64,000 bases of DNA from Onchocerca volvulus (GCA_000499405.2 HG738139.1:6472616-6536615); one strand, 5' to 3'; shown: positions 24,215 through 38,900, counted from the stretch's first letter. The notes: generated by a model not told the origin, from the sequence alone. Numbers and translations: made by a program.

Positions 24215-27200
24215 CTAAAAACAGAACGAAATGATCTATTCCATTAATAAAGTCGCATTTTTGATCTTCAATCTTTCGTCCTACATTTTCTCACACTCGA
24301 TTTTTTGTAAACCGATATTGAAGATACCAAAGAGAGCTTCCAAAATTCTTGTTGATAAAAAGAGGTATTAAAAGAAAACAGATATGTAAGTAAAACATAT
24401 ATTAAAACTGTAAGTAAAAACAGATATTAAAACTGGGAAATAGGAAGATTTTATTGAAAGTTATCGCCTCTCGTAAAATGTACAAAAAAGCTATATGGAA
24501 AACAATAAAAGGAGAGGATGGATGTATATTTAAGGTAAATAAACATCGATTGGTAAACAAATAAACAGAAGTTAAGAATGCCACAACACTATGAATCATA
24601 GCGTCCTTCCACTCTCTTCGTTCTCCAAAAAATGTCATTACAACTGCTTTCTTCATCTCATCAATGTCCCTGTTTCTGCGCATGTTGACATACTGATTTA
24701 TGTGACATCGATCTCTGTGTTGCAAAAGTAAATGAATAAAAACAGTTGGCAAAAGGAATGGAATTGCAGATTGGTGTATCAAGGTTATTGCTAAGAATTG
24801 TTACGCTACTCGACTGGGTTTGATTTCATTTGTGAGGCCATTTTTTGTTAGCCTCAATAACTGACAGCCAAGTTCTTGGCCAAACCGCTCTTTGCAATAT
24901 TATTGGCCGCAGTTTTATCGTACCATTCTGCTCATCAGTGAAAGTGAAAGTAGTTATGAAAATAGTCTTTGCCATCTGAATTTGTTCAACATGACCAGAA
25001 GAATCCTAACGTATTGTAAAGATCACCGATTCGGCCTTCTGCTTTCGTTCCCATGGTTTCATCGAATGATTTACAACAGCGAAGCAGCATTTTATCTTCG
25101 TGATCCTAGCCAATTTCAAGAGCTAGAAATATCATTCATCTCGTTCAGTCTGCCTAGTTAATCATTCATTCTTTGGGATAAACAACAGTTTTTTGTGAAC
25201 AAATACTAAGCTAATTACCATTGCATGGCATAACTAAAGTTAATCGATCATATTATTACAACAGATCATAGATCAACAATTGCAAAATTGTTTCTTTTGA
25301 ACCAGTGACGTTGAAAGGATGGATAGATGGAGAGGTAAAGGATCGCTTCTGCTTTTGAACTGTTCTTGAGAAAAAACTAATGTTGTTATGCTTCTCAGAT
25401 GCTGAAATGTCAACTCAGTGTGAAGCGTCAAGTTTCATTCTTTCAAATCATAAGGATTTGCTTTTCTTTTCAAACAGCTAAAGACTGGAGACACATGAAG
25501 TCCCGTGCCATTCCCATTTGAAAATGATATCAAACTCAGTTTCAAATTTTGAAAAATTTCGCTCTTCCTTGTATTCTGTCCTGCCTATAGCTGCTTAGTG
25601 TTGATAGTATGAATCAAAAGAAGTGAATGAGACGAAGGATGGAATTATTTTATTGAAGTCGAAGAGCACATTATACATTGATCATATGCATTCAATTGCT
25701 AGACTAAATACGTCTGTTCAATCTTCACCAGGCCTTTCCCATCCTATCCTACTGTTAGGCCTTGAGCCTTGAGTCAGCCATGCCTATAGGCTTCGATTCT
25801 TTCTGTACATTAATACATAATAAATCTCATTTCAAGCCTGCAATATGCTAGAAATTTACTTTTGAGATTTTAGATAATTCTAACAAAAAACTGGAAAGAA
25901 TTAGGTTGAATCGATCATTTTAATTGGTAGCAATTTACATCATTATTCTATTTTATCGATCATTTTGCAAAGTTTACATTAATTAGGCCAGTTTTAAGCA
26001 TATTTCATTCCAATTTATAGTAATATTGGTTTTGTGATGAATGTTTCCACGGAAATGGATTTTTACTTTAACTTAATTGTTTCTGAAATTTGCATCTCAT
26101 TATTTGCTAGTAATATTTGATCGTGAAGAACGCTAAAGTTAATTATTTTAAATTTTGTGAAGGAAATGGCCAATAGACAATATTTTATAATTAAAAAAAA
26201 AATGTTAATAGGCTTGGGGCAATGGTTTTGAAATATGAAAAAAAGTAATTCGTTTCCTATTGATTATTGCTAGTCCTTTCCCAGCAGTAGCAGCGACAGG
26301 AAGCTGGCAGAAATCGAAGTCATCCAACTTTTTATGAGCTTTGCTGAGGACTGCAGCACTTGCATGCATGCATGCTGTTTTTTCTCATTATTTCATCCAT
26401 TCATTCATTCAGCATCATCAATTCTTCAGTGTCCCTTGCTATCAGTTATCAGTTTTTGTGATCATTTCATCCATTCTTTTTAATTTGTACTTTATCGCAA
26501 CTTGCCACAGCTTCTCACTTCATGCTTGAGGCCTATGCAGCATCCCATGTTTTGCGCTTCCATGAAGGTGAAAAACATGATGGCTCCCAAACATACCTTA
26601 TTTTAATTAAAGACACATACTCAACGAAGTCAAAATTATTCACTTTCAATAATGCCATCCGTTAAACTTCTTCAATAAAAATAATTGCTGCTGAATAAAG
26701 TACAATTCGTTTCATTGATTCCTTACTCCATTCCTATGCGTCACCACTGCTTCATTATTTCAATATGATGATGTAATCTTTTCCAGAAAATTTTCGAATT
26801 TTTCGAAATAAAAGAAAAACAATTCAGGTAAATTATGAAATGTGAACATATCGGTGCCACTGAATAAACAACGAAATACAATTCTTCATTTTCATTTGGC
26901 TTCGCTAGGGGCAGAAAAGAATATATTGTATTCAACTTCAATTTCTTCGGGATTTTCTCCAAATGATCGAATTAATAACCATTCAGTACTTCAGAGAGGA
27001 AGCTTTATGATTCGAACTTTGTTACTCGGGAATCCCAATTTCTTCTTTGTCTTTAAAATTTTTTATTATCCAGATTTAGAAATTTTCGACAACACAAAAT
27101 GCAACGAAGAATTATTTCTATAAAAGAAAAGAAAAAGAAAAATTTCTCGATATGAAATCATATTTCTAATATATTTGGTGATTATGACAAAGGCTAAGAG

Positions 27201-27798
27201 AACCGGTAGTGTTTGTAATTATTTGATCAGCATTTGTTAAAATTTAATCTGCCTTTTCAAGAAAACCGAAGACATTGTTCTGTCAGTGTCTGGATAACAC
27301 TTTGTGGTGTAATTCAGAATAATTATAGCTTTTTCTTATCATATCTTTTTCTCATCAAATCAGTGTATGCTTCCTTTATTACCTTAATTATACACACATT
27401 ATATTACATTGCGTCGGTCGGAAAGTTGAAATATATTTTAATATTATCATCCATGATTAAATTTTACCGAAGTGTGCTTTAATGAATAGATTGTTTGCTT
27501 CACAAATAATAATATTTTTAGGGACAATTGTTCTATTAATCACTCGTTGAAGCAGCATCTATTCTTATAAATTAGTTTTTTTTTTTTAAACATGACTATT
27601 TTATAGCAATTATTCTCAAAAGATCCTGCGACTTCACAGACAGAACTCCTAAAACTAGTCATAAATTTGGAATTTTTTTACTTGAATTTGAACATTTCTG
27701 CCAGTATTTGAACTTCATTTTTATTGTTAAATTGCTTCCGCAATGATAGAAAATTAATGTGCTGCCAAAACTTTTCTAAGATTTAAATAACATTTCAG
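24215..27798. other. long intergenic region, no gene supported
   Basis: Several open stretches occur (24402-24782 minus, 24892-25161 plus, 26741-26962 minus), but none has family-like sequence or usable splice signals. A short TGCA tandem (GCATGCATGCATGC) lies near 26362. A patch rich in AGGCCTT and GCCTTGAG words lies at 25730-25795. This is the largest empty stretch in the window. Confidence 0.5.
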
Positions 27799-27819
27799 AT
27801 GGCACTACAAATCTTTTAA
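27799..27819 (+). promoter_or_regulatory. upstream ORF in the leader of the CCDC92-like gene
   Basis: An ATG follows directly on a CATTTCAG acceptor and encodes MALQIF then TAA, ending 63 nt before the proposed start at 27883. If that acceptor is the trans-splice site, ribosomes would meet this six-codon ORF first. Confidence 0.35.
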
Positions 27820-27882
27820 AAATTCTCCGACAAATCATTAACGATCTGCGGTGTAAAACTGGCGGATTTGTCTGCAACGAAT

Positions 27883-30800
27883 ATGTCCACACTTTTTGCA
27901 CAACCACCTAAAGGTTTCGTTCTGACTGAACCATCCATTTTTTTTTTTTTTAAATTACTTTACTAAATTTTTTATTTATTTTGAAAGGAATGAGAAATCG
28001 ATTGAATTGCATTAGTCTGCAAATATAATAATGGTAATGATGGTGTGCACCATCCTTCTTAGGTATATGTACTTGGAACGTTTTAGGTAAATTACTTGGA
28101 AATTAAATCAACTTTCGGCTTCTTAACGACCTTCAACCAAGATCTTTTTAACTAATTTCAAGTTCAATCTTTTACAATTCTTGAATAAAAGTAATTGTCG
28201 TTCTGATGTTAGTGATAATTGCATTCTTTTTGCAAAGATCATTAACCTAAAATTTTCATACACATTAACCATAAGCAAAGATTTTATCGTAGTACTATTT
28301 TATTTGAATTAAGTGAGTTTCTGAAACCAATGAATTTATTGCTGATCTAGACTTAGATGCTGAAATTATGGTAATTCGAAATTTGCAGTGCCGAAATTAG
28401 ACTTGTTGCCGGAAGAAAAAACAAGCAGTACAATTACTGATTTCTCGAAAGGTATAAATGAAATACAGCGTTTCAATCAAGGTGCGGAAGCAAGTGCACA
28501 AACAGTAGTAAAGTTTAATTCGGTAGGTAAATGTATGATGATAAATTTCTGCATTGAAAAAGGTGGTGAAAATCAAATTCTTGCCTCATATTAAGTTTAT
28601 ATTGTTTCATTTAAGGTTTCCGATCCGACTCAAAGAAATTTAAGATACTTCTAGGAATATATAGAAAATTAAGTAAAACAAGTGAATTAGGCATGTTTTA
28701 TTTCTGTTTCCACTATTTTTCGAAAATTTTCAGTCAATCATTAATCTGTTAACTTCTACCAGTTTCTCAGATTTAATTAAATGGCCACAACTGATAAAGT
28801 ACTTATGTGTCAAGTCATAATATAGTTGTCATTAAATAATGAACTGATAAGATCATTGTGCTCCAGCAATCTTTTTAAATGATATCTGCTAAATTAGTGG
28901 CTTTATTTATTCTGAATTTTATGATAAACAAAATAATAAGCCTTTCAAATTAAAGGAAAAAAAATGTCAGCGAAGTGAAACGACTACATTGTATGAAGTT
29001 TTTAGTAAGCAATTAATCAAAAAAAGACTGGAATCAGCAATTAATGAGTATATAAGTTTAAGACATGCAATGTAAACATATATAATTAAGCATGCATACT
29101 GTCTGCTTAATTGACATATCTAGTGTCTTTATCAATAATTTTAATTTGTTTATTCTTTGTGTTGTATCGATTCTTGCTCCCATCAACTTGTTTTTGCAAA
29201 ATTTCAATCATAAATTTATTTTACTCCTACAATTTTTCGCCTTCAGTCATAAATTTAAGTTTATATTATTCCATTCAGAGGTCAAACTCGACTTAAAAAA
29301 TATAGCAATTGGAATAACTTGACAGAGAAGTTATTCTTGAAGTTTGATAAGCTGAAAAAAGTATCGTCATCTACTGATTTCAAAACAGCCGTGCCTAATA
29401 AAGAAATTATATGAAGTAAAAAGTTTTGATGATTGATATTGTAGTCCTTTCATAGATGACATGATTAACTTATAGTGATTTCTTGGTCATATTTCACTAA
29501 TTTTAGAAAATTGAACTTGGCGAAATTGGAAGTCTGATCAATGAAATCTGTGCGGAACGTATAACCGTAGCGATTCAGGAACGAGATGATATGTGGCGTC
29601 GGCATGAAAGTGCTCAAATATCCTTTCTGCAAAACGAGAATTCCCAAATGTTGACTGGATTACATGCCGAAATTGAAAGACTTCATCATCATTTAAGAGG
29701 TAATGGAAACTTGCCCTCTAACAGAAAATTTCAGAATGATATTTTAAAAATCTTATTGCAGAAATTCGTAATATTCGTTCTCATAAATTCGTAATTTTCT
29801 TTTTTTAATTGATAATTTCACTTTTTTTTTTATTTTTACACAACTATTTTAATCAGTTCGGTGATGACGAATAAAATACTAGCTTACATAATCGAATTTT
29901 AGTATTGAAGACTACACTGTCTGAAAAGGCCATCGTCGTTTTATTCGATGTCAACTATCGAAGGATAACGTTTTAGTCTTCATCCAACCAATTTTATCCA
30001 ATCATTTTTGATTCCATAAAGCATTCAATAAATAATTTTTCATCTATTGCAGATCTCTATCGTAGACTTTATGTGAAGAATTCATTCGATAGCAACACAA
30101 TGCTTGAAAATGAAAATGAGCAACTCCGAGAAAAGTAATTTTTTTCTTTTTCTTTTTCATATTAAAAACTAAGCTGTTTGAAAAGTTTTTTTAAAACTTC
30201 GAACTCATTGATGAAAATGTTGCGTGATTGCTTCTCATTCGCTGACAAAAAAATCTTACTTCTAAAATTCATCTACTGAATTCTCTCTTTATTAAATTTA
30301 AATCTATTGAATTTAAATCGCTTTATATAACAATTCGCATGATAATCAATTTCCCTCAATACTTACTTATTTCATTTTTCAAACTATTCTCAACTTTTCA
30401 TGCACTGATGAAAGTTTTCTATGAAATAGGATTAGTCTTGGAAAATAAATAACTTATTTAAGTTCACAGTGTCTGAATGATAAAATTATCAGAGTACCAC
30501 TTCTGTCTGTAGCTTATGATCTTATTCGGTACTCCGAAATAACCTCACATCTTTTTTTCTAGTCTGAACCATAAATTTCAGAATCACAATAAAATAAGCA
30601 TTTTTCTTCATAATGCATAAACGCATTTCAGACACGTGATTTGTTGCACATTTATAAGTACACGTAAATAAGGGCATAGAAATAAAGGAACGGATAATGA
30701 AATTATTTTGAAAAGTGGGAATGAAAGAATGAATAAAAGGATCATTTATGAAGTGCTTGAATCGGATTATCATCGTCAGAAGGAAATTGAATGCCATTCA

Positions 30801-33058
30801 AAGCTAAATTTAACAACATCACTAATGATCAAAATTCTTAATTAAAATTTTTGGCAGCATCACTATTGTAACTAAATGATTTGATGTCAACCTGATACCA
30901 TTTAAGTTGTATTAAAAATTAACTGACAAGCATTCGTTTGATTGTATATTTAGATTTTTGAAAATTGTTTTTAATGAAAAAAGAATTGAAAAACTATTTG
31001 GCTTCCGCTTTTTTCACTCTTTATTGGTAAGCAATTAAAAGAAAGCAATAAAAAGGAAAATAAAGAATAATGAAAGTAATAAAGCACTTCATTTGTTGAG
31101 CTAACAGAACTTTTGGTATGTTTCAATAATTTAATTTGTTATTATTCTTTTATTTCCTTTCCTTCTTAAATTATAAAATTTAAACAAATAAGACCAAGTT
31201 TTGCTCAAACATTTAAAACATATCTTCTTTTCGCTTTCTTTGCTGTCCGTAATGGCAAATGTAGTCTTGAAATTTAAGATTCATTTAGTCATTTTCGACC
31301 AGCTAAAAATTCCAGGCTAGAGATAGCACAACAGAATACGGATAAGTTGAATCAAAAGTTGGAAGAGTGTGAGAAAAAATCTAGAGATTTGGAGCAACAG
31401 ACTAATGAAACCATCAAAATGCTAAAAAATCAACTCTCTTATCAGGTAAAGTATTAATTTTAATGCTTAACTGCTCATTTAATTAGTATGAATTTAATAT
31501 TCATCAATATTAGATTAGATAACCATATGATAAGCACAATAAGATTGGTATTATTACGGAAATCAGTATTTTGTTGTGATTATATCAAAATATTTTTCCC
31601 TTTATTATATTTCCATTATTCATAGTGTCATGTAGAAATTTGCAAAAATAAACTGAAAATTGATGCTACTAAAAATAATTTTATAAAAAATCTCTGACTT
31701 GAAACTATTTCGTTAATCTAAACTGTTTTATTCATCTCTTAGACATAATCATAGATCCGTTAAGAATGTTTTTTTGATTTTTCTTCGATACATAATTGCT
31801 TGAAAAATTATGGCAAATTTAATTTTGATAATTAGATTTTTAGTTAAAATATAACTTTTCATTCCGAGTAATTTAAAAAAAGAACAATATATTTGACATT
31901 TGCATGCATTTTGGTTGCAAAAAAACACGCAAGAGAAAAATATAAATGAAATCTATATCAGGGTAATAGAATTCGTCAATTAAGCGACGAACTCCGTGAA
32001 AGGACGGCACAAATAAATAAACTGATGGCTCAGGTAATGATACTTCATTTTTTCTTCGATTTCGCTAACAGCAATTGGTACAGTAGGTTATGCAAAGTGG
32101 AACTGATCATGGAAATCGATTGTTGAGTTTTTAAATTTATATTATGATCTTTGGGGCAGAATCAAAGTCTAAACAGAATTTTTATAACTTTAAAAAAGTT
32201 TCGATCTTGTCTCCACATAATCTTCTTTTGAATATTTTTTAGCTATGATTTTTGATACCTGACAATGATGTTATCTATGGAAATAGACTGCGTTTCAAAC
32301 TCTCTAAGACAATTTTCATTTTTTTTTTTTTTTGAGGTTAAAAATATCTTAAAAGTCGCTTTTCAAGCTTCCATCTGGAACGATAGCTGATACAACTGGA
32401 ACTGCTAGAATTCATTCCCATTCACAACCAAACGTTCATTGGAATCCTGCTCCAGCACCATTTTTTGGTAAAAAAGACAATAATTTGCCATACACGGATT
32501 TAATTCGTAACGCTTCGATAACTTATCCAGGCGGACGACCAAATGTTGTTGCACAAAGGTACAGCTATACGTCTTCAATGTAAGTATGTTCCTCTCTTCA
32601 ATTTTTCAAAATGAATATCTGAGCGACAACTTTTCTCCAGATTACAAATTTTTAGTACTTCCGCGATATTAAAATCCATTATGCAACGAAATGTAGTAGT
32701 ATCAGTGCGCTTGCGAGTTGATCGATGGAACTTGTGTGCCTGTAAACTAATGAAATATATTACGATAATTTATTTTGCTCCCAAAAGCGTGGATATGTTA
32801 AAACTAATCCTTATTTGCAGGCCACGTTCACATCATTTACCATCGTTATACTCAAAACCACGCACCGTGCCATCGTCGGGAAACAGTATTGAGAAACCAA
32901 TACGATTACAGATGTTATCATTACAGGATCGAATCTTGATTGCCCGTTCGCTATATGAATTACAAAATTCTTTTATGACGAATAGTACCACATCTTCAAA
33001 TTCCACGAATTCTAAAGTTTCGATCTCGACCGATAAATCAATGCAAAATACGATATAA
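27883..33058 (+). CDS. CCDC92: CCDC92-like coiled-coil protein
   Basis: Eight exons: 27883-27913, 28389-28522, 29507-29699, 30053-30134, 31316-31445, 31962-32033, 32368-32579, 32821-33058. Phases agree and give 363 residues. The N-terminal part carries the CCDC92/CCDC74 signature: a sequence with the pattern SFLQxExxxxLxGLHxEIxRLxxH (here ISFLQNENSQ, then GLHAEIERLHHHLR). It continues as a coiled coil (about 110-240) with LENENEQLREKLEIAQQN and IRQLSDELRERTAQINKL, the latter like the human KLTLLSSELEQRASTIAYL block. A basic, proline- and serine-rich tail follows (SKPRTVPSSGNSIEKPIRL). The family is poorly characterised; vertebrate CCDC92 has been placed at centrosome/cilium interfaces. The first exon is short and joined by phase only. 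Neighbours give no functional clue. Confidence 0.8.
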
Positions 33059-34199
33059 TGAACACCAAAATGTCGATCGAGAACGATTTTTTTTTTTAAC
33101 ACAAATGATATTTTTAAACACACAAATGGTAATATGAATTAATTTTAATGGTATTACAGTTCATATATATTATCATTTTATGATGCATATGTATGAACAA
33201 TGAAGACCATTAAATATATCATTTTATGCGTATTTTTTATTTCGAAGTATTCTATGAAATCTTTTGTATAGATCATAAATTATTACAGTCCAACTTATCT
33301 TATATACTTTTATTTCGGTCAGTGATTCTTGCGAATATTCTATCCGTATTTTAAAAAAGAAAAAAAAAGGAAAAAAAAAAACTACTTATAAAATGTAGAC
33401 CATGTTGCACCTAAAATAAGGAAAAATGAGATTTAATACTTTAGGAATTATTGACACACAAAATGAGTCTTTTTGCAACAATTTGCTGAATTCATTTCCA
33501 GAGGAGGTTCGCATTCCGAAAATTCTTGACACGAGTACTCTGTAATGATTTCTATTATCAGTTCATGTCTACATCTAAACTCTTCACATTTTATTTTATA
33601 TTTGCAGCAGAAACCCAAATAAGAAGCAGTATGCTTTTTAGTTCCTTATTAAAGTAATCAATATGCGAACAACATATATGCAAATGGATCGAACATAAAA
33701 ACTTCTACTGCATCTTTTTTGCTGTCAATTTGATTAGTTTTCAACGATAAATGAACAAATTAAAAAATTCTTCCATCAAAAGCTTAAAGATTTGGAATTA
33801 AAAGAAAGTTAACTTCATGTCAAAGATTTTTCGGGAATAAAATCTATATTTTCTAATTTTTTGTGCATCAGAGAATGGAAGTTTAAAGTTTTTTCGACTT
33901 TTTTTTTCAACCAAATTTCAAAAGCATTCTTAAAAAATGAGTTCATTAAGAAATGATTTCAAAAATTTCCCAAAGTTTTTATTTGTTAAAATAAAGAATA
34001 ATTTTAATTGCTTCACTTAATTTCAGTAAATTCTAAGCTTATATTATTACAAAAACAGGATTCATAGGATTATCAAATAGTAATGGACAAAAAGAATTCG
34101 CAGTGTCTACAAGTGTTCAAAACAACTTACTCGAATCTTATTTAATTTCTAGTCTTAAGCCGCCCACTGAACTTTCTGTTTTATTCTCATAGCTTAAAA
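33059..34199. other. intergenic region, no gene supported
   Basis: 3' flank of the CCDC92-like gene. AT-rich, with A and T homopolymers and no exon. Confidence 0.5.
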
Positions 34200-34615
34200 A
34201 TTGAAAAACGGACAAGCAAGCAGAAATCCGTTAATGAAGACAAAAATTTCTTCATTAATCCTATAAGTTAGAGATTCGAAGACGATCAAATACCGCCCTA
34301 GTTCTGACTTTAAACGATACCAACTAGTGTCCCGTCGGCGACAAATGCGCCTTAACGGCCAGCTTCCCGAAAACAAAAGTTTTCTAGTTCCGTGGGAAGT
34401 ATGGTTGTAAAGCTGAGACTTAAGAATTGATGGAAGGGCAGCACCAGAAATAGAACCGGCGACTCAATTTAATGAACATGGCAAAACTCACCTGGCCCGG
34501 ACACTGTGAGAATTAACAGATTGAGAGCTCTTTCATGATTCGGTGGTTGGGGGTGCATGATCGTTTTTAGTTGGTAGAGTGATTTGTCTGGTTTATTCAT
34601 AAAAAACGAACAAAT
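34200..34615 (+). pseudogene. decayed 18S rRNA fragment
   Basis: About 400 bp collinear with the 3' half of nuclear small-subunit rRNA. Diagnostic blocks in order: TTCGAAGACGATCAAATACC near 34275; CCGCCCTAGTTCTGAC; GGGAAGTATGGTTGTAAAGC near 34394; ACTCACCTGGCCCGGACACT near 34486; ACAGATTGAGAGCTCTTTC; GATTCGGTGGTTGG; TAGAGTGATTTGTCTGGTTT near 34574. Point changes and small indels are spread throughout (for example AACTTAAGAATTGATGGAAG instead of the universal AACTTAAAGGAATTGACGGAAG). It is truncated at both ends with no flanking ITS or 28S. It is a non-functional insertion of rDNA or rRNA, not an rRNA gene. The minus-strand open stretch at 34194-34376 is only its antisense. Confidence 0.9.
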
Positions 34616-35965
34616 ATGGAAAAGAATAGAGTTCAATATCCCAGCTATGTTTTCTTAACTAAATAATATCCAACACCACCAATAAATCGAATTGCGAAGA
34701 ACCGATTTTCGGAACTATTATATTTAGATTATAATTCAAATAAGCAAAGCGTACAATATTTCTTGTTTTCCTGAATTCGTTTTCGAAAATCATCCAGCCA
34801 GTTTTATATATAAGTATAAACGCAATTTCGTACATCTGACCTTTCTGATATGATATCTTAATGCTATTTAAAAACTAAAGATTTTTTTTTTTTTTCGACG
34901 ATTAGGTTGCATAAAATCGATCCGTAAGAATGTGAAACTAATAATACAGTAAATGTACAATTTAGTTTACGCACAAATAGCAATAATCATATTACAGTAA
35001 AACCTTATTATTAATTACTTGCAATACATGCAATAAAAAAATACACAGAAAAACTGCAAGGCTTCCATTGCAAGACCAAAACCTCACTTTATCCATTGAT
35101 AACATCACTCATATATTTTTTTTTTTGGCATCTGACTTTTCATTCCATTTAAATATAAATTAATAATAAACAACTGCCTTAAAATATTTCTACTTGAAAC
35201 CCCTCCTATTATTGGAACTTGAAACTTCTATCATTATTAAAAGCAAGTAAAAGTAAAGAGAAGATATTGGCTCCCATATGCTTTCAAAGTTGCTTTGACA
35301 TATAGGCAGACAATATTCATTTGTAGATTCTACTAGCAGAATGAAATTTGATAAATTTCGCATGCTGTCAGAAGAAAAGGCTGCTCGAGCAATAGATATC
35401 ATAAATTTCGAAATTGTAAAACCAAAAATCAAATTTCACGGTTTTACGGTCAGTTTAACTTTATCCAGCTGAGAGCAGAAATCTTCAATTTAGTCTTATG
35501 TCAACACTAGAAATGCGGTCCGTCAAAACATAGAATAATATTTCAAACTTATAAAAATTTTATCAAGATAAAAGTGACACGAAAAATTTCTAATTTCCTA
35601 TCGATGACTTCTGGGCCTTAGATCTTTTTCATCATATCGCATATGCATGTTTTTTGCATATGGTGAGAAAGAGTGATATGGATACAGAGTTATGAAGTTT
35701 TAACTAAAGCGAAAAACCAGAATGTTCTTCAAATGTAAAACTATTTACATTACATTTAAACTAAGTTAATCATATAATATTATTTATTAAAAAAAAAAAA
35801 AAAATAAAATTGTTGACTAAACTGGCACAAACAATGGTAACCTTTAGGATGAAGTATATTAATTTAAATAAAGCAACGCATAACTAAAAAGAATATATTG
35901 TAGGAAATACAGATATTAAAAATGTATTTTTCCACTTTACAATTTAAAGACCAGAAAAACTCGAA
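34616..35965. other. intergenic region, no gene supported
   Basis: 3' flank of the RhoGAP gene. AT-rich, with several homopolymers. No exon or RNA gene was found. Confidence 0.5.
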
Positions 35966-38900
35966 TCATATTTGCACTAAAGGCATTGCAGAATTTTCAT
36001 GAAAATCTTGTTGTGAACTGACTACTGCATTCAGCCATTGTGTCCTCATAGTAACCTCACGAAATGCAACACAATAACCCATATATTTCGACTTATATTT
36101 GAAATTATTATCTTTCGGTAATATAAATGTGAGAGTGTGCGGATAAGGTGGCTTACGATTACTTTCATGTCCAATGTACCATAATATATCGTCCGTATGC
36201 CATTCATTTACTTTTTTCAAACCCTGAAAAAATTGAAACTAAGATTGAAACTATTACTTGCTAAAGAGCTTATAAAACCTATAAAATGTTCCAAGGCAGG
36301 ATATATCTTACTATTTGGCTTTCGGCTCAAAATTTAAATACCTGCTCGATTGAAAAAAAAAAGTAGAAAAGTAGCAACGGAAAAAGATAAAGAAAGAAAT
36401 AAATAAAAAAACTGAAATAAGATTACATTAATATTACGGCGAATTTTTTACATGACTCAAACATCTATATCTCATAAACTTGGTTACGCATCAAAATTAC
36501 TACTTGAAAAACAGCGAACTAATTTTCATCACAGTCAAAATTAGTATTATTATAGAAAAATAATGAAGATTGAGCTAATTCCAAAGATTTAAACTAACTG
36601 AATGGAACGGTATTAATTTTCTCGTTAAATTTATGAGTTATCAAATTCAACATGATTTCATAATGATTAAATGTTTACTGTACCTTATTATAATAAGCAA
36701 CTAATCCACCCTCTAATTTCAGATGGCCAACGTTGAATGATTTCGCTCCTTGCTCCGCAATTCGCACATCATCAGCAAATGGATATGAAAGCTAGAGAGA
36801 AGAGATTATCATTTAGTTGGATACTATAAAATATAAGTACTTATTACGAAATTAAAACAAACAAAAGCTTAAAAAGATGGAACTATTATTTGAATTTTTG
36901 TTTTTCTCAAGCCACTAATCACAAGTCTATCATTTTTTATAGTCATAATTGTTTCTCGAGTAGCGAAACATATTACATTTAATTTTTGTTTATTTCTATT
37001 TTTTGAAACAAAGTAGCTTGCTCATAAAACTCTAAATATTTCATATTAATTCTGACCTTGCCCTCATACATCAAGTCATTATCAGTTACAATGTAATTAT
37101 ATAGACCCAATCTTTTTTAACAAATAAATCATGCCAATGAAACGAAATTCATTTACATAATTTATTTGTTAAAAAAAAAGAAAAACTTCTATAAATCTAA
37201 AGCAGTTCTCTAATATATCAAATCTTTGAGTATCATAATCTTAAAACTTTAAAAATCTAAGCTGCATGCGTACGAATATACACGCATTCCTAACTAAATA
37301 TTCCTTTATAAAATATTTTGCAGAAATATATTTGTATGACTTTTTAAATAACTGAACTTAAGCCACAAATATTATAAAAGAGCAGCTTAATTAAGCTATT
37401 TAAAAAAAATAACCCGAAATGAGTAAGGAATAGGATCTCTTTTAAATAGGAGAAAGCATTCAGCAGGTTCCCAATCAAGCCATCTGCCAGTAATCATTGA
37501 GCTCATTTTTTCAAGCGGATTCACACGCCTTTCTAGTTGACCACATTTTATTTCCTAAAAGAATATTTCAAATTAGCTTTATTTGAAGCTTCTCAAATCC
37601 TAAGCCAATTGAAACAAATGACTTTTCTTTGATGATTAATAATAAGTAATTAGCTTACTTCAAACAAAGCAAAATTGTCTACATCAATTTTACTACGAAC
37701 AGCTGGCCTATTTCGAGCTGCATCGCAAACCTGCAACCATGGTCAACCAAAAAAAATTTAAATCATGATAAAAGTATTAAAAACATGGTTTCAAGAGTTT
37801 TAGCTGTATCGGTCAAAAATAGTACTCAAAATACTCACTTGTTCCGCATTTGAAGATGACTGCACATTGAATGTATGATTATCTTTCTCAAGGATATGTA
37901 CAGGAACAAGAAAACCATCTGCACGAGCCTGAAATCCAACGTACAAAATTTGGTTTTTAAAATTGAAATTTTGAAAAATGAAATTGAAGAAATACATCTC
38001 GAAACCTTCGTTTGGTTTGATTTTTCCTGAAGCATATTTATTTTCGATTTTATAATCATTTCACGTGCTGAAATGCGGAATATAGAAGCATAATACGTGA
38101 GAAAGTCCTTAACAAGATTCACTTGTTGTATTGTGACAGCAAAGCTGTTATCTACTCCATTGTCCTAAAATTTAAATTCAGTTACGGAAAATTACAGGAA
38201 AATCTGGTTTACACATATCAAGAAAGAAAATGGCAAAGGATGCGCAGCAGAAGCAAGGAGAATACGCTACAAATAATCAAGCAGGTAGAATTATTTACAA
38301 GTAGAGCAGCAGTGAATAAAATAAAATTTAATTAAATAGGTTACTGGACAAACTATTTTGTGTTTTCAGAGTGATCAGCCAAATGAATGATGAGGTCAAT
38401 ACACTAGAAATTGCAGTCTGTAGATATGAAAGAAGAGATATAAAATAAAAAATAAAACAAAACCTGTTCAACCGAAAATAACGTTGGTCCAAAAACTTTC
38501 GCAACATTTTCGATAGTTGCTAAATTTGCATTCGCAAGTTCCGTAACATCTTTTAAATGATCAAGGATACGTCTCAATGTTTGAATGCGTATTCGGGGTA
38601 AACCCATCAAAATTTCATGATATTCATCTAATCTAGTTGGATCTGAAAAATAAGATTCATTGAAATTATGATTCAGAAAAAAAAAATTGAATCTGATACC
38701 TTTCAAGCTGGCAACAGCGAAAAGTCGATCCTGAATGTGGTAAGGAATAAGCGGAGAATCAAGTTGTCTGAAAAATGATCGGAGTACATCGGCTACTACA
38801 TTAATCATATCATCTGATCCAGGCAATAAGTGCACATTTACAGGATCTGAAATTGTACTGTATGTTAAAAATCAGTTAAAATTATATCATTTCTGGATTG

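Noticed and set aside
24402..24782. Minus-strand 126-codon open frame upstream of Rpn12
   Set aside because: Composition is low-complexity, there is no family-like motif, and splice sites do not connect it to Rpn12 or another exon.
34194..34376. Minus-strand 60-codon open frame
   Set aside because: It is the antisense of the decayed 18S rRNA fragment.
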